From NCBI RefSeq assembly GCF_900461105.1, contig NZ_UFWZ01000001.1, positions 2,356,001 through 2,420,000 on the forward strand: 64,000 bases of DNA. The letters are read 5' to 3'. The position numbers and the translations under genes were made by a program. Each line of letters begins with the position of its first letter. Position 1 is the first letter of the stretch. Under the pieces are notes generated by a model. The model had not been told where the DNA came from. It searched no databases and saw only the letters and a list, made by a program, of their open reading frames with translations. Of the stretch, positions 8,146 through 18,289 are shown piece after piece. The DNA comes from Clostridium putrefaciens (GTDB lineage Bacteria > Bacillota > Clostridia > Clostridiales > Clostridiaceae).

Positions 8146-8172
8146 TATGCGCCTCCTTATTATATAACTTTT

Positions 8173-8196
8173 TTGGAGGGCTTTTCAGCCCTCCAA
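8173..8196 (-). terminator. terminator of the Cys/Gly-rich gene
   Basis: TTGGAGGGC pairs with GCCCTCCAA; on the minus strand it is followed by six T. It ends the transcript of the gene at 8209. Confidence 0.85.
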
Positions 8197-8208
8197 TTTC
8201 CTTTTAAA

Positions 8209-8472
8209 CTAGCAACATAAAGTTTTTCCCATGTTACCTCCACAGCAACACCAGAATAAAAGGATTAAAGTATATATCCTATTATTATTTATTAATCCTG
8301 TTTCACCTAAAATTAATAAGAATGGTAATAGGGTACATATATTGAGTCCTCTGCTTCCACAGATGCTTCCACAACCATTTCCACAGTTGTTTCCACCGAT
8401 GTTTCCGCAATTACTGCTAACATTACCTCCACATCTACACTCTTTATAACATTTACACTTACCTTTTGACAT
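8209..8472 (-). CDS. Cys/Gly-rich small protein with hydrophobic segment
   Basis: An 87-aa protein starting MSKGKCKCYKECRCGG. An upstream in-frame ATG at 8496 exists, but AAAGGGGGG lies 6 bases before the ATG at 8472, which decides the start. Residues 1-40 are Cys/Gly/Asn rich (CGNIGGNNCGNGCGSICGS), followed by hydrophobic stretches and the tail LILLFWCCCGGNMGKTLCC. The hydrophobic-CCC-Gly signature recurs in the neighbouring gene at 8609, so the two are related in design. About 19 cysteines suggest disulfide cross-linking or metal binding, as in spore coat or crust proteins; this is inference. No known family is recognised. Confidence 0.6.
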   Translation of the reverse strand: MSKGKCKCYKECRCGGNVSSNCGNIGGNNCGNGCGSICGSRGLNICTLLPFLLILGETGLINNNRIYTLILLFWCCCGGNMGKTLCC

Positions 8473-8608
8473 TTTGAACCCCCCTTTCTTGGGCAATGGT
8501 TTTATTGTAATCTAATCTTTACATTTAGTTTTGTAATAGCTTAAGTGAGATTTTAATACTCTATAGTGTTAGTTGAAATACCTAAGCTCTTTATTCTATT
8601 TTGTTACT

Positions 8609-9073
8609 TTAACACTTATCTTTGCATGTAGAGTTTCCCCTGTTAGAACATAGAATTAATATTAAAACTATTATCCAACACCAATTACCGCCAAAGCCGC
8701 CAAGGCCGCCAAAACCGTTATTGTTGCAAGAATTTGCAGGTCTACATATTAGTTGTTCAGGACGTTCGCAATAATCACAGCATTTACACTTTTTCTTTTT
8801 GCATTTGCAATCACAAGCTTCTAAACAAACAGTATTCCCTTGATTTCCTTGTCCAAAACCGCCTTTATTGCAGCAACAAAAGATGAAAAATATTAGTAGT
8901 AGCAAGTTATTGTTCTTTGAACCACCCTTTCCTCCCATGAGAGACGAAATGTTATTCATATTTAGGCCATCCATATTTAAGTTATTCATATTAAGTCCAT
9001 CCATGTTTAAACCCTCCATATTTAATCCCTCTGTATTATTAGTTAATTCACTTATTAAACTTGTTATATCCAC
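8609..9073 (-). CDS. Cys-rich protein with GLNM pentapeptide repeats
   Basis: A 154-aa protein, GTG start at 9073 with AAAGGAGGAGG 4 bases upstream. Residues 15-42 consist of five-residue repeats of the form GLNM-D/E/N (for example GLNMEGLNMDGLNMNNLNM). A hydrophobic segment ending FFIFCCCNKGG follows, then a highly charged Cys cluster (CDCKCKKKKCKCCDYC), a Gly-rich linker (NGFGGLGGFGGN) and a second hydrophobic segment WCWIIVLILILC. Like its neighbour at 8209 it combines Cys clusters with hydrophobic stretches. This could be a cross-linked structural layer or membrane-associated protein. I do not recognise the family; a spore role is a guess from composition. Confidence 0.55.
   Translation of the reverse strand: MDITSLISELTNNTEGLNMEGLNMDGLNMNNLNMDGLNMNNISSLMGGKGGSKNNNLLLLIFFIFCCCNKGGFGQGNQGNTVCLEACDCKCKKKKCKCCDYCERPEQLICRPANSCNNNGFGGLGGFGGNWCWIIVLILILCSNRGNSTCKDKC
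8945..9034 (-). repeat. 15-base tandem repeats coding GLNM(D/E/N)
   Basis: Imperfect tandem repeats of about 15 bases coding for the pentapeptide units GLNME, GLNMD, GLNMN, NLNMD, GLNMN. Tandem coding repeats of this kind often vary in copy number between strains. Confidence 0.65.
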
Positions 9074-9232
9074 TTTACCTCCTCCTTTCCCTAAACCTTT
9101 ATTTTGCTTTGGTTATACTATATACTATTCCTTCCATAATATTTTGTTACTTATACTTACACTTTATTTATACTAATATTTTATATACTTAATAACCATC
9201 TAATTTCAATGTAAGTATTTGTGTATGCGAAA

Positions 9233-9270
9233 AAAAGCTTGATACTATATTCATATAGTATCAAGCTTTT
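9233..9270 (-). terminator. terminator after engB
   Basis: A 17-bp perfect stem (9233-9249 with 9254-9270), AAAAGCTTGATACTATA arm, 4-base loop, T run on the minus strand. It ends the lon-engB transcript. Confidence 0.9.
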
Positions 9271-9283
9271 ATCAAATTATATT

Positions 9284-9874
9284 TTACTTTAATGCTAGAT
9301 CTTCAAACAATAGATTTACAAGGTCCTCTCTTCCATCCTTTTTAACAGCTGAAAAGAATATCAACCTGTGTTCCGGCTTTAAGTTTAATGTATCCTTTAT
9401 AAGTTTTTCATTCATAGCTTTTTCTCTTTTTGATATCTTATCGCTCTTAGTTGCAATTACAACTACGTCATAATTATTATAATTTATCCACTCATACATC
9501 ATAACATCATCTGGCGATGGTTTATGTCTAGAATCTACTAATAGTACAACTCTATTAAGCGTAGTGCTACTAACAAGATATTCTTCAATTATCTTACCCC
9601 AACGTGCCTTTTCAGTTTTAGAGACTTTAGCATATCCATACCCTGGAAGGTCTACCAAGTGAAAATCATCATTTATTAGAAAGAAGTTTATAAGTCGTGT
9701 TCTACCTGGTGTAGAACTTACCTTTGCAAGCTTTTTTCTATTTGTCAAAGCGTTAATAAGTGAAGACTTACCTACATTAGATCTTCCTAGGAATGCTATT
9801 TCTGTCCTCTTATCCTCTGGATATTGCCTTTTAGTTACGGCTGATGTTACAAAATCTGATGTTTTTATTATCAT
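9284..9874 (-). CDS. engB: ribosome biogenesis GTPase EngB (YsxC/YihA)
   Basis: A TrmE-Era-EngA-EngB-type GTPase of 196 aa: G1 GRSNVGKSS, switch [13 protein letters not shown]3 DLPGYG, G4 TKSDK, G5 SAVKKDG. EngB is needed for assembly of the 50S ribosomal subunit. The ATG at 9874 is chosen over an in-frame TTG 15 bases upstream because GAGGAG lies 6 bases before it; that SD is encoded by the last codons of lon, whose stop is 2 bases upstream, so the two genes are translationally coupled. This lon-engB arrangement is conserved in Firmicutes. The length is normal for the family. Confidence 0.95.
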   Translation of the reverse strand: MIIKTSDFVTSAVTKRQYPEDKRTEIAFLGRSNVGKSSLINALTNRKKLAKVSSTPGRTRLINFFLINDDFHLVDLPGYGYAKVSKTEKARWGKIIEEYLVSSTTLNRVVLLVDSRHKPSPDDVMMYEWINYNNYDVVVIATKSDKISKREKAMNEKLIKDTLNLKPEHRLIFFSAVKKDGREDLVNLLFEDLALK

Positions 9875-9875
9875 T

Positions 9876-12197
9876 TTACTTCTCCTCAATTAAAGCATCT
9901 TTTATAACTTCATCTATATGTGTAGCTACAATAAAGTTTAATTTGCTTTTTATAGATTTAGGCATTTTTAATAGATCTTTTTCATTTTCTTTTGGTATTA
10001 TCACTGTATCTATACCTGCTCTATAAGCTGCCAAGCATTTTTCTTTAAGTCCGCCTATAGGTAGTACTCTACCTGTTAAAGTTATTTCACCTGTCATGGC
10101 AACATTATGTCTTACCTTTTTCTTAGACAGTGCTGATACTATTGCACTTATCATGGTAACCCCTGCTGAAGGTCCATCTTTTGGAACTGCACCTTCCGGT
10201 ACATGTATATGCAAATCTGTTGTCTTATAGAAATCTGGATCTATACCATACTTAGACGCATTTGCTCTAACATAACTATATCCTGCTTTAGCTGATTCTT
10301 TCATAACATCGCCTAATTGTCCTGTAAGTTCTAGCTTTCCTGTTCCACTCATGGCACTTACTTCTATAGGTAATATATCTCCACCATAAGCAGTCCAAGC
10401 CATTCCTGTAACTACGCCTATTTTATCTTCTTTATCTGCTTTATCATAAGTAAACTTCACATTTCCTAAATACTTTTTAATTTGACTTATTGTTATATTT
10501 TCTGATTTAGTGTCTTTTTCTAGCATTTCTGTTAAGCTCTTTCTTATAACAGACGCTATCTGTCTTTCTAAACTTCTAACACCTGACTCTCTAGTGTATC
10601 CCTCTATAATTTCACTAATAGCACTGTCAGTAAATTTGATTATATCTTCATCTACATTATGTTCTTTCAATTGTTTAGGAACTAAGTGTCTTTTAGCTAT
10701 ATTTAGTTTTTCTTCATAGGTATATCCTGATACATCTATTATCTCCATTCTATCTAAAAGAGGTCTTGGTATTGTATCTAATGTATTTGCTGTAGTTATA
10801 AACATTACATCTGAAAGATCCATTTCGAGCTCTAAATAATGATCCCGAAAAGTATTATTTTGCTCTGAGTCTAATACTTCTAATAAAGCATCTGAAGGAT
10901 CTCCTCTAAAGTCATTACTCATCTTATCTATTTCATCTAATAAAAATAAAGGATTTTTAGATTTGGCTTGCTTCATACCATATACTATTCTTCCAGGTAT
11001 AGCTCCAACATAAGTCTTTCTATGTCCTCTTATTTCTGCTTCATCCTTTACTCCACCTAAAGACATCCTAACAAAATTTCTATTTAAAGCATGAGCTACA
11101 GATTTAGCTATAGATGTTTTTCCAACCCCAGGAGGCCCTACTAAACAAAGTATTGGCCCTTTTAGAGACTTACTCATATGCTTTACTGCTAAATATTCTA
11201 TTATCCTATCTTTTACATCATCCAATCCATAATGCTCTGCTTCTAATATTTCTCTTGCTCTTTTTATATCTACATTATCAGTAGTTTCAACATTCCAAGG
11301 TAGCTCTAATATCCAATCAACGTATGATCTTATAACCCCACCTTCAGAAGAATAACTTCCTGTGTTTTTTAATCTTTCTAATTCATGAAGAGCTCTTTCC
11401 TTAGCTTGTTTTGGAAGCTTTGCTTTTTTTATTTTATTTTTATATTTGGTTATTTCTTTTTTTTCTTCGTCATCTTCTCCTAGTTCTTCTTGAATTGCTT
11501 TTAATTGTTCTCTTAGATAATATTCCTTTTGAACTTTATCTATTTTGTTCTTTACTCTTACTCCTATCTTTTTTTCTATATTTAAAATTTCAAGTTCATT
11601 ATTTATAACTACAATTAATTTTTCTATTCTCTTAGCTATATCAAATACTTCTAAAAGTTCTTGCTTTATATCACCCTTAAGCATTAGATAAGAGCTAATT
11701 ATATCACATAACCTTCCTGGGTCTTCCATATCATCAAAGCTAATTAAAGCTTCTGAAGGTATAGTTGCTGATAATTTTATATAATCTTCAAATACCTCTC
11801 TAAGCGTTCTAACTAAGGCTTCACATTTGTTATCTTTTACATAGTCGTCTTCTTCTAACACATTAATTTCTGCTTTATAAAAAGGCTCTTTTTCTACATA
11901 TTTTATAATTTTAGCTCTGCTTAATCCTTCTACTAATACTCTTACCGTATCTCCTGGTAATTTTAATATTTGTTTTATGCTACACAAGGTCCCTACAGTA
12001 TAGATTTCGCTTTCTTCTGGTTCTTCTATCTTCGCATCTTTTTGAGATACAAGAAATATTTCCTGATCCCTCATCATAGCTTCCTCTAATGCAGCAATAG
12101 ACTTTTCTCTACCTACATCAAAATGTAAGACCATATAAGGAAAAATAGTTATTCCTCTTAAAGGAATAAGAGGAATTTCTTTTACTTTTTTATCCAT
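9876..12197 (-). CDS. lon: ATP-dependent protease Lon (LonA)
   Basis: A 773-aa LonA protease. N-terminal substrate-binding domain to about residue 200, coiled coil, AAA+ module with Walker A GPPGVGKT and Walker B FLLDEIDK, then a protease domain with [10 protein letters not shown] (catalytic Ser) and [10 protein letters not shown] (catalytic Lys). It degrades misfolded and regulatory proteins in the cytoplasm. The ATG at 12197 ([15 protein letters not shown]) is preferred over one 33 bases upstream because GAGGT precedes it and the length then equals Bacillus LonA. A 359-base gap separates it from clpX, so it probably has its own promoter; I see no CtsR or CIRCE site there. The minus-strand gene engB follows at once. 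Confidence 0.97.
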   Translation of the reverse strand: MDKKVKEIPLIPLRGITIFPYMVLHFDVGREKSIAALEEAMMRDQEIFLVSQKDAKIEEPEESEIYTVGTLCSIKQILKLPGDTVRVLVEGLSRAKIIKYVEKEPFYKAEINVLEEDDYVKDNKCEALVRTLREVFEDYIKLSATIPSEALISFDDMEDPGRLCDIISSYLMLKGDIKQELLEVFDIAKRIEKLIVVINNELEILNIEKKIGVRVKNKIDKVQKEYYLREQLKAIQEELGEDDEEKKEITKYKNKIKKAKLPKQAKERALHELERLKNTGSYSSEGGVIRSYVDWILELPWNVETTDNVDIKRAREILEAEHYGLDDVKDRIIEYLAVKHMSKSLKGPILCLVGPPGVGKTSIAKSVAHALNRNFVRMSLGGVKDEAEIRGHRKTYVGAIPGRIVYGMKQAKSKNPLFLLDEIDKMSNDFRGDPSDALLEVLDSEQNNTFRDHYLELEMDLSDVMFITTANTLDTIPRPLLDRMEIIDVSGYTYEEKLNIAKRHLVPKQLKEHNVDEDIIKFTDSAISEIIEGYTRESGVRSLERQIASVIRKSLTEMLEKDTKSENITISQIKKYLGNVKFTYDKADKEDKIGVVTGMAWTAYGGDILPIEVSAMSGTGKLELTGQLGDVMKESAKAGYSYVRANASKYGIDPDFYKTTDLHIHVPEGAVPKDGPSAGVTMISAIVSALSKKKVRHNVAMTGEITLTGRVLPIGGLKEKCLAAYRAGIDTVIIPKENEKDLLKMPKSIKSKLNFIVATHIDEVIKDALIEEK

Positions 12198-12512
12198 TTT
12201 CTTACCTCGTTTCTCTGGTATATTATACATTATTTTTAAATTTATTATACATAAATAGTAAATTATACACTTTAAATATCAAATGATTCTAATTATCAAA
12301 CTCTTTTGGAAACACTTATATATATTAATCAATCTTATTTAGTATACACATATTACTATTAAATTTCAATTATAATATAGAGTTAATCCTACTAGACTTA
12401 TATAAATTCAACTTTTTATACTTATGATAATGTAATCATATCAAAATCAAACTAATAAGTGTTAAGTATTTTGATTTAAAATAAAAACAAAGTTTTACTT
12501 GTATTTAAAAAT

Positions 12513-12541
12513 AAACAACTCCTTGAACTAAGGAGTTGTTT
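12513..12541 (-). terminator. clpX terminator
   Basis: AAACAACTCCTT pairs with AAGGAGTTGTTT around a 5-base loop, followed by A/T-rich sequence on the minus strand. The rest of the clpX-lon gap (12231-12512) is AT-rich; I see no operator, RNA or gene in it beyond possible weak promoter elements for lon near 12260-12300. Confidence 0.8.
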
Positions 12542-12589
12542 ATAATTAAATTTATATTTAAATAAATAGCACAGTATAAGTTCTATAAC

Positions 12590-13879
12590 TTAAGCACTTT
12601 CTATGCCTTTTTTACTCTTAGACTTTTTTGGTTTGACAGGTAATCTTTTTTGTCCTTCTACTCTTTCGAAAAGAGGCTTTTTAGTTGTTACAGATTCTTT
12701 AGTTATTATAACCTTGTGTATTTCTTCATCTGAAGGAATATCAAACATTATATCTCTCATTATCTCTTCAATTATAGCCCTAAGACCCCTTGCTCCAGTA
12801 TTTCTATTTAGTGCTTCTTCAGCTATAGCTTCTAAAGCTCCATCTTCAAAATCTAAAGTTACATCATCTAATTCAAACAATTTCTTATATTGTTTAACAA
12901 GAGCATTTTTAGGTTCACTTAGTATACTTACTAAAGCATTTTTATCTAAAGTTTCTAATGTAACAACTATTGGAAGTCTACCTACGAATTCTGGTATAAG
13001 TCCAAACTTTAAAAGATCTCCTGGTAATATATCTTTAAGTAATTTACCCATATCCTTTTCATTTTTAGACTGAATATTTGCTCCAAATCCCATAGAACTT
13101 TTTCTAGTTCTCTTTTCTATTATCTTATCCACACCATCAAAAGCACCTCCACATATAAATAATATATTAGAAGTATTAATTTGTATAAACTCTTGGTGAG
13201 GATGTTTCCTTCCTCCTTGAGGTGGAACTGAAGCCACAGTACCTTCTAACATTTTAAGAAGTGCCTGTTGAACCCCTTCTCCAGAAACATCACGGGTTAT
13301 AGATGGATTTTCTGATTTTCTTGATACCTTATCTATTTCGTCTATATATATTATGCCCTTTTCCGCTCTTTCAACGTCATAGTCTGCATTTTGAATTAGC
13401 TTTAAAAGTATATTTTCAACATCCTCACCTACATATCCTGCTTCTGTTAATGTAGTAGCATCAGCCATAGCAAAAGGAACATTTAAAAATTTTGCTAGGG
13501 TTTGTGCTAATAATGTCTTTCCTGAACCAGTTGGACCAAGCAATAATATATTACTTTTTTGAAGTTCAACATCATGTTCACCCTCATTAGAATTTATCCT
13601 TTTATAGTGGTTGTAAACAGCCACCGCTAAAGATCTCTTTGCATCATTTTGAGAAATGACATATTGATCCAAGTAATTTTTAATTTCAGTTGGTTTAGGA
13701 ATTGAAGTTACATCTAACTGCAAGCTTTCTTCAAATTCATCTGTAATAATTTCTGAGCATAGTTCTATACATTCATCGCATATATAAACTCCAGGACCTG
13801 CTATAAGTCTTCTTACTTGATCCTGGTTTTTCCCACAAAAGGAGCACTTCAATTGCTTTTTATCATCATATTTTACCAT
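12590..13879 (-). CDS. clpX: ATP-dependent unfoldase ClpX
   Basis: A 429-aa ClpX. The N-terminal zinc-binding domain shows C4 pattern CSFCGK and ICDECIELC (residues 12-40), followed by one AAA+ module with Walker A GPTGSGKT, Walker [10 protein letters not shown] and sensor/arginine-finger region [10 protein letters not shown]. ClpX recognises and unfolds tagged substrates and feeds them to ClpP. The order tig-clpP-clpX-lon is the classic Firmicute cluster. The gene follows clpP by 38 bases with no terminator between. Normal length; start ATG after CGAGGTGTAACT. Confidence 0.97.
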   Translation of the reverse strand: MVKYDDKKQLKCSFCGKNQDQVRRLIAGPGVYICDECIELCSEIITDEFEESLQLDVTSIPKPTEIKNYLDQYVISQNDAKRSLAVAVYNHYKRINSNEGEHDVELQKSNILLLGPTGSGKTLLAQTLAKFLNVPFAMADATTLTEAGYVGEDVENILLKLIQNADYDVERAEKGIIYIDEIDKVSRKSENPSITRDVSGEGVQQALLKMLEGTVASVPPQGGRKHPHQEFIQINTSNILFICGGAFDGVDKIIEKRTRKSSMGFGANIQSKNEKDMGKLLKDILPGDLLKFGLIPEFVGRLPIVVTLETLDKNALVSILSEPKNALVKQYKKLFELDDVTLDFEDGALEAIAEEALNRNTGARGLRAIIEEIMRDIMFDIPSDEEIHKVIITKESVTTKKPLFERVEGQKRLPVKPKKSKSKKGIESA

Positions 13880-13917
13880 AGTTACACCTCGCTAAGGTCA
13901 AATTAAAAAAAGTTAGT

Positions 13918-14511
13918 TTATACATCTAGTTCATTTTTCACTAAAACTTTGTCTATTATTCCATAATTCATAGCTTCTTCTGAAGTCATGAAATAATCTC
14001 TTTCTACATCTCTTTTTATAACTTCAATTGGTTGACCTGTTCTCTCACTTAATATCTTATTTAATAAATCTTTTGTTCTTAATATTCGTCTTGCATGTAT
14101 ATCTATATCTGTTGCCTGACCTTGAAATCCACCAAGTGGTTGATGTATCATAATTTCACTATTAGGAAGAGCAAATCTTTTTCCTTTTGCTCCTGCTGTT
14201 AATAAAAATGATCCCATAGAAGCTGCCATTCCCACACATATTGTGGATACATCAGGTTTTATATATTGCATAGTATCATAAATAGCCATACCAGATGTTA
14301 TCGATCCTCCTGGACTATTTATATATAAATGTATATCTTTATCTGGATCTTCACTTTCCAAGAAAAGTAGTTGAGCTACTATAAGGCTTGCAGTAGTGTC
14401 ATTAACTTCATCACTTAAAAGTATTATTCTATCCTTTAAAAGTCTTGAAAATATATCGTAAGATCTCTCTCCTCTATTAGTTTGTTCTACTACCATAGGT
14501 ACTAAACTCAT
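13918..14511 (-). CDS. clpP: ATP-dependent protease proteolytic subunit ClpP
   Basis: A 197-aa ClpP serine peptidase with the complete triad: Ser98 in GMAASMGS, His123 in MIHQPLGG, Asp172 in ERDYFM. It forms the tetradecameric chamber served by ClpX and other Clp ATPases. Directly upstream of clpX and co-transcribed with it. AAGGAGGTAATGGT precedes the ATG. No signal for heat-shock repressors is visible in the 178 bases to tig, which instead hold the tig terminator. Confidence 0.97.
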   Translation of the reverse strand: MSLVPMVVEQTNRGERSYDIFSRLLKDRIILLSDEVNDTTASLIVAQLLFLESEDPDKDIHLYINSPGGSITSGMAIYDTMQYIKPDVSTICVGMAASMGSFLLTAGAKGKRFALPNSEIMIHQPLGGFQGQATDIDIHARRILRTKDLLNKILSERTGQPIEVIKRDVERDYFMTSEEAMNYGIIDKVLVKNELDV

Positions 14512-14649
14512 ACCATTACCTCCTTAAAATATCTTACATTATATAATATAACCAATTTTTCATATTGTAACTATATAATAATATTTATTTAATATTATTA
14601 TATACTATTATACATCAACTTCTATATAAATTCTATTGTATTAAAAACA

Positions 14650-14677
14650 ATTGCCAGAAACTAATCATTCTGGCAAT
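14650..14677 (-). terminator. tig terminator
   Basis: ATTGCCAGAA pairs with TTCTGGCAAT around an 8-base loop; on the minus strand TTGTTTTTA follows. It separates tig from clpP, so clpP-clpX has its own promoter. Confidence 0.8.
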
Positions 14678-14689
14678 GTGATTTAAATC

Positions 14690-15985
14690 TTATTCTTCTA
14701 TAACTTTACTGCTTTTTACTATGAAGTCTAATGTCTTTGCAATTATAACATCTGATTTTAATAATTCTCCTTGAGCGTTAACAATTAATTCAGCTGTTTT
14801 TTCTATTTCTTTATCGCCATATTGTGTTGCAACTTCCATAGCCTTTTCTCTTATTTCTTCTTCTGTAGCTTCTGTTTTTTCAACTTCACTAATTTTTTGA
14901 AGAACTAAGTCAGTTTTAACCTTTTTCTCTGCGTTTTCTTTCATAAAGTCTCTCATTTTTTGTTCTGTATTGTTAGTATATGAGTAATAAGTTTCAAGAT
15001 CTAATCCTTGATATTGTAGTCTCATTTCTAAGTCCTTCATCATTTGATCTATCTCTTTTTTAATCATTACTTCTGGTATATCTATAGTTGCATTAGCGCA
15101 AACAGCTTCTACTACAGCTTCTTCAAATTCTCTTTTTTCTTTTAATTCATTATCTTCTGCTAACTTTTTCGCTATATCTTTTGTTAATTCTTCTAAAGTA
15201 TCAAACTCAGATACCTCTTTCGCAAATTCATCATCTAAATTTGGAAGTTCCTTAACTTTTATTTCATTTACCATTACTTCAAAAGTAGTTGGTTTTCCAT
15301 TTAAATCTTCATTTCCGTAGTTTTCTGGGAAATTAACATTAATATTTTTACTTTCTCCAACTGCAGTTCCTATTAATTGTTGTTCAAAGTCTCCTATAAA
15401 TGTTCCTGATCCTATTTCAAGTGGATATTCTTTTCCTTCTCCACCTTCAAAAACCTCTCCATCTATAAAGCCTTTAAAATCTATAACTGCGATATTGCCA
15501 TCTTCAACCTTGCCTTCTTCTTTAACTTCTAATCTAGCATTTTTTTCCTGCATAGCTTTAAGTTGTTTTTGGACTTCTTCTTCGTCTATTTCATATTTTG
15601 GTTTTTTTATCTCCAGTCCTTTGTATTCTCCAAGTTTAACTTCAGGTTTAACTACAACTTTTGCAGTATAAATAAAGTCTTTTCCTTCTTCTATTTGAAC
15701 TATGTCTATTTCAGGGTAATCTACTACTTCAAGGTTATTTTCATCAATAGCTTTTGGGTATGTATCTTCACAACAGAAATTTATAGCATCTTCATAAAGT
15801 ACTTCTATGCCATAATATTGTTTTAAGATTCCTATTGGTGTTTTGCCTTTTCTGAATCCTGGTACATTGAATTTTTTTACATTCTTATTATATGACTTCT
15901 TCAATGCTTCACTAAAATTCTTAGCATCTACTGTAATTTCTAGTTTAACCATGTTTATTTCTGGTTTTTCCATTTTAACATTCAT
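14690..15985 (-). CDS. tig: trigger factor (ribosome-associated chaperone)
   Basis: A 431-aa trigger factor: ribosome-binding domain with the signature [12 protein letters not shown] (about residues 38-49), a central FKBP-type prolyl isomerase domain ([44 protein letters not shown]), and a long helical C-terminal chaperone arm. It binds nascent chains at the ribosome exit tunnel. First gene of the tig-clpP-clpX-lon cluster on this strand, with a terminator after it. Length is normal. TAGGAGGAATTACAG precedes the start. Confidence 0.96.
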   Translation of the reverse strand: MNVKMEKPEINMVKLEITVDAKNFSEALKKSYNKNVKKFNVPGFRKGKTPIGILKQYYGIEVLYEDAINFCCEDTYPKAIDENNLEVVDYPEIDIVQIEEGKDFIYTAKVVVKPEVKLGEYKGLEIKKPKYEIDEEEVQKQLKAMQEKNARLEVKEEGKVEDGNIAVIDFKGFIDGEVFEGGEGKEYPLEIGSGTFIGDFEQQLIGTAVGESKNINVNFPENYGNEDLNGKPTTFEVMVNEIKVKELPNLDDEFAKEVSEFDTLEELTKDIAKKLAEDNELKEKREFEEAVVEAVCANATIDIPEVMIKKEIDQMMKDLEMRLQYQGLDLETYYSYTNNTEQKMRDFMKENAEKKVKTDLVLQKISEVEKTEATEEEIREKAMEVATQYGDKEIEKTAELIVNAQGELLKSDVIIAKTLDFIVKSSKVIEE

Positions 15986-16133
15986 TCTGTAATTCCTCCT
16001 AATAAACTCTTATATTAAAAGCTATATATTAACCTACACATTATAACATAATTTTAAAAACTTTTTCAAATATTATATGTAATAATTTAAATTTAAGATC
16101 AAACTATAGTTTTTTATAAGGTGTTTAAAATAT

Positions 16134-16952
16134 TTATTTTATTATATTATCATCAATTGTTATATAATTTAAAGTACCATCTGCATCTATTTCAAGTCCT
16201 TTATCTTTAATACCACTTATAGTTAAATTTTGACCTGATATATCTGTTTTTTTATGCGATAAACCATTTAAATCTAAAATCCATATATATTTATCTTCTT
16301 TTTTAAACCAAGGAAGCTGGCTTACATATGCTATTTTTCTATCATTATAAAATTTAGGCGTACCACACCATATATATGATGGTTCTTTTGCTAATACTGA
16401 ATCCTTTTCAAAAATTTTATTAGCCGAAGCCGATGTAAACTTTTTTAAGGTACCGTCTATATATTCTCCATTAATATCATAAACAAACAGATTTTGGGTA
16501 TCCTCCTCATATATAATCATATTTTTCCCCGAAGGATTTATATCAAAACTTACCTTTTGTCCATTACTATCTAAAAATTTATATTTTTTTTCTTCATTTT
16601 GATTTTCATATATAAGTTTTACTGTAGAGCCGTTAGTAGTATTAATTTCATAATAAAGTTCTTCCATAGGAAGATTGTCTTCTTCTTCATCAATTTTCAA
16701 AGTTTCTTCTTTTATCTTTATTTCTTCTTTTATTTTTGTTTCTTCTTCAATTTGTTGATTCTCTTCTATATCTTGTTTTTCTTTGTTAACTTTATATTGT
16801 TTTTTTGTTTCTTCTATAAAATTAGGTATATACCCACTATAGAAAATAGTTCCTACAATAATAATTATAACCAAGATTATAATTGTTATCTTAAATTTTC
16901 GTTTACGCATTCTTCTTTGATAATCCTTGCTAAATATACTAAGCTTACCCAT
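16134..16952 (-). CDS. membrane-anchored protein with Glu/Lys-rich stalk
   Basis: A 272-aa protein: a basic N-terminus (RRMRKRKFK), one transmembrane helix (about residues 20-40), then a 60-residue stretch made almost only of Glu, Lys, Ile, Gln repeats (coiled-coil or extended stalk), then a beta-rich extracytoplasmic domain (ELYYEINTTNGSTVKLIYENQ...). The ATG at 16952 is chosen over one 30 bases upstream because AGGAGGGG lies 5 bases before it. The C-terminal part, with DINGEYI and WILDLNGLSHK, resembles a beta-propeller-like or DUF-type solute domain; I do not recognise it. It stands alone between tig and the bacteriohemerythrin. Confidence 0.6.
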   Translation of the reverse strand: MGKLSIFSKDYQRRMRKRKFKITIIILVIIIIVGTIFYSGYIPNFIEETKKQYKVNKEKQDIEENQQIEEETKIKEEIKIKEETLKIDEEEDNLPMEELYYEINTTNGSTVKLIYENQNEEKKYKFLDSNGQKVSFDINPSGKNMIIYEEDTQNLFVYDINGEYIDGTLKKFTSASANKIFEKDSVLAKEPSYIWCGTPKFYNDRKIAYVSQLPWFKKEDKYIWILDLNGLSHKKTDISGQNLTISGIKDKGLEIDADGTLNYITIDDNIIK

Positions 16953-17215
16953 ATCTCCCCTCCTAGCCATTAGTAATATCATTATACTATATATTGTTTT
17001 AATAAGAGATAAGTTTACTATATATTTTCTTTTTTTAAAATAACATTTTCTTTTATTAATAATAGAAGTATTTATTTTTGTATTATCAATGAATTATAGC
17101 ATTTATATATCTGTTTTTCAAGTTAAGTTAATTTTCAGAACTAATTTCTTATAACTATCAATGATTGAATACTCTACAAACTAATTCTCAAAATATAGAT
17201 TAAGTAATTTTATGA

Positions 17216-17221
17216 TATAAT
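17216..17221 (+). promoter_or_regulatory. -10 element of bacteriohemerythrin promoter
   Basis: TATAAT with an upstream TGA giving an extended -10, 33 bases before the start codon; no good -35 is visible. The rest of the 300 bases between 16953 and 17253 is AT-rich with no further signal that I can support. Confidence 0.45.
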
Positions 17222-17253
17222 TATATATCTATTATTAAATAAGGAGGATTTTT

Positions 17254-17673
17254 ATGTTTTTTTGGAAAGATTATTATAGTGTTAATATAATTAATATAGA
17301 TAATCAACATAAAGAGCTGTTTAGAATTGCAAATAAATTATCTAATTTTATAAAAGAATATGATATTACAACTGATCAATATGATGATATTAAACAAATT
17401 TTAAATGAGCTAACAGATTATACAATATATCACTTTCAATTTGAGGAAAATCTAATGCTTACCAATGGATATGAAGATATTTCTATACATAAAGTTCAAC
17501 ACGAGACCTTTATAAATAAAATAAAGATGTTAGAATTCAATGAAGATATCTATATAAATCAAAAAAGATCTATGCTAGAAGCACTTTCTTTTTTATTGGA
17601 CTGGGTAAGTAACCATATACTTATAACGGATATGAAATATAAAGCTTTTCTTAATGGAAAGGGCGTAATATAA
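17254..17673 (+). CDS. bacteriohemerythrin
   Basis: A 139-aa single-domain hemerythrin. The seven ligands of the oxo-bridged di-iron site are all present at the expected spacing: His19 (DNQHKEL), His60 and Glu64 (HFQFEE), His79 and His83, His121 and Asp126 (HILITD). Such proteins bind oxygen and in anaerobes are thought to buffer or sense it; some bind nitric oxide. No signal peptide or fused domain, so it is cytoplasmic and free-standing. AAGGAGGATTTTT precedes the ATG; an extended -10 lies upstream and a terminator downstream, so it is a single-gene unit. Confidence 0.92.
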   Translation: MFFWKDYYSVNIINIDNQHKELFRIANKLSNFIKEYDITTDQYDDIKQILNELTDYTIYHFQFEENLMLTNGYEDISIHKVQHETFINKIKMLEFNEDIYINQKRSMLEALSFLLDWVSNHILITDMKYKAFLNGKGVI

Positions 17674-17695
17674 TTAAACTTTTAAATTAGGTAAT

Positions 17696-17725
17696 CCCCT
17701 TAAATTCATAGTCTAATTTAAGGGG
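17696..17725 (+). terminator. bacteriohemerythrin terminator
   Basis: CCCCTTAAATT pairs with AATTTAAGGGG, followed by TCTTTTATT. Confidence 0.85.
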
Positions 17726-17764
17726 TCTTTTATTAATCTTTTTTGAAACTTCTATGTAATATCG

Positions 17765-17941
17765 CTATCTTTTATTTTTACAATTACACTTTGACTCACC
17801 CTTAGATGTATCTCTCCCCTTACACCCACATCCAAATGATTTTATAACCTTTTCTTTAAACACATTTTCTGTATAGCCCTCATAACCATGTTCTAAATTT
17901 TCTTTTAATATAGATTCATTTATTTCTTTTAAAACCTTCAT
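17765..17941 (-). CDS. small Cys-rich protein
   Basis: A 58-aa reading frame beginning MKVLKEINESILKEN, ending with a cluster SFGCGCKGRDTSKGESKCNCKNKR. The charged helix plus a C-terminal CGC...CNC group suggests a metal- or RNA-binding peptide (inference). No strong SD precedes the ATG at 17941: AAGG is about 10 bases away. The same frame is open for a further 120 bases upstream into the DUF4250 gene without any ATG, GTG or TTG, and the 20 codons before the ATG (RLNSEERRLLC) look protein-like. So either the true start is unusual or an upstream start has been lost. It follows the DUF4250 gene by 49 bases. Confidence 0.5.
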   Translation of the reverse strand: MKVLKEINESILKENLEHGYEGYTENVFKEKVIKSFGCGCKGRDTSKGESKCNCKNKR

Positions 17942-17990
17942 ACAAAGTAACCTTCTTTCCTCACTATTTAGTCTAATACAACTTATAAAG

Positions 17991-18185
17991 CTATTTTTGT
18001 GTAAATTGATTAATTTTAATATTATATATATAACCTGATTTTGATAGTTTATTTATTAACTCGTCCCTATCTAAATCATAACTTTTAATTAAATCTTCTA
18101 GTATATTAAATTCATCTCTTAGCTTCATATTTAATATACTTAAGAGCATATTGGGATCCATATTTTTAATCATTTCTTTATCCAT
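17991..18185 (-). CDS. DUF4250 family protein
   Basis: A 64-aa protein: NMDPNMLLSILNMKLRDEFNILEDL, then DRDELINKLSKSGYIYN and INQF at the end. This matches DUF4250, a short helical family of Clostridia and other Firmicutes with no known function. AAAGGAGTTATG is at the start. It ends 49 bases before the small Cys-rich frame and both are on the minus strand after the M23 peptidase gene's terminator, so they probably form a small unit. Confidence 0.75.
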   Translation of the reverse strand: MDKEMIKNMDPNMLLSILNMKLRDEFNILEDLIKSYDLDRDELINKLSKSGYIYNIKINQFTQK

Positions 18186-18241
18186 ATCATAACTCCTTTC
18201 TATATTATATTATCCATAATCAATATAATATATATACAACA

Positions 18242-18277
18242 AAAAGGAAAGCATATAATACTATATGCTTTCCTTTT
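18242..18277 (-). terminator. terminator of M23 peptidase gene
   Basis: AAAAGGAAAGCATAT pairs with ATATGCTTTCCTTTT (15 bp) around a 6-base loop with a T-rich tail on the minus strand. Confidence 0.85.
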
Positions 18278-18289
18278 ATATCATTTAGA

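Noticed and set aside
9844-10026. Plus-strand frames across the lon-engB region and other antisense frames to known genes
   Set aside because: They lie opposite strongly conserved genes, have no ribosome sites, and show low-complexity Phe/Ser/Leu composition typical of antisense shadows.
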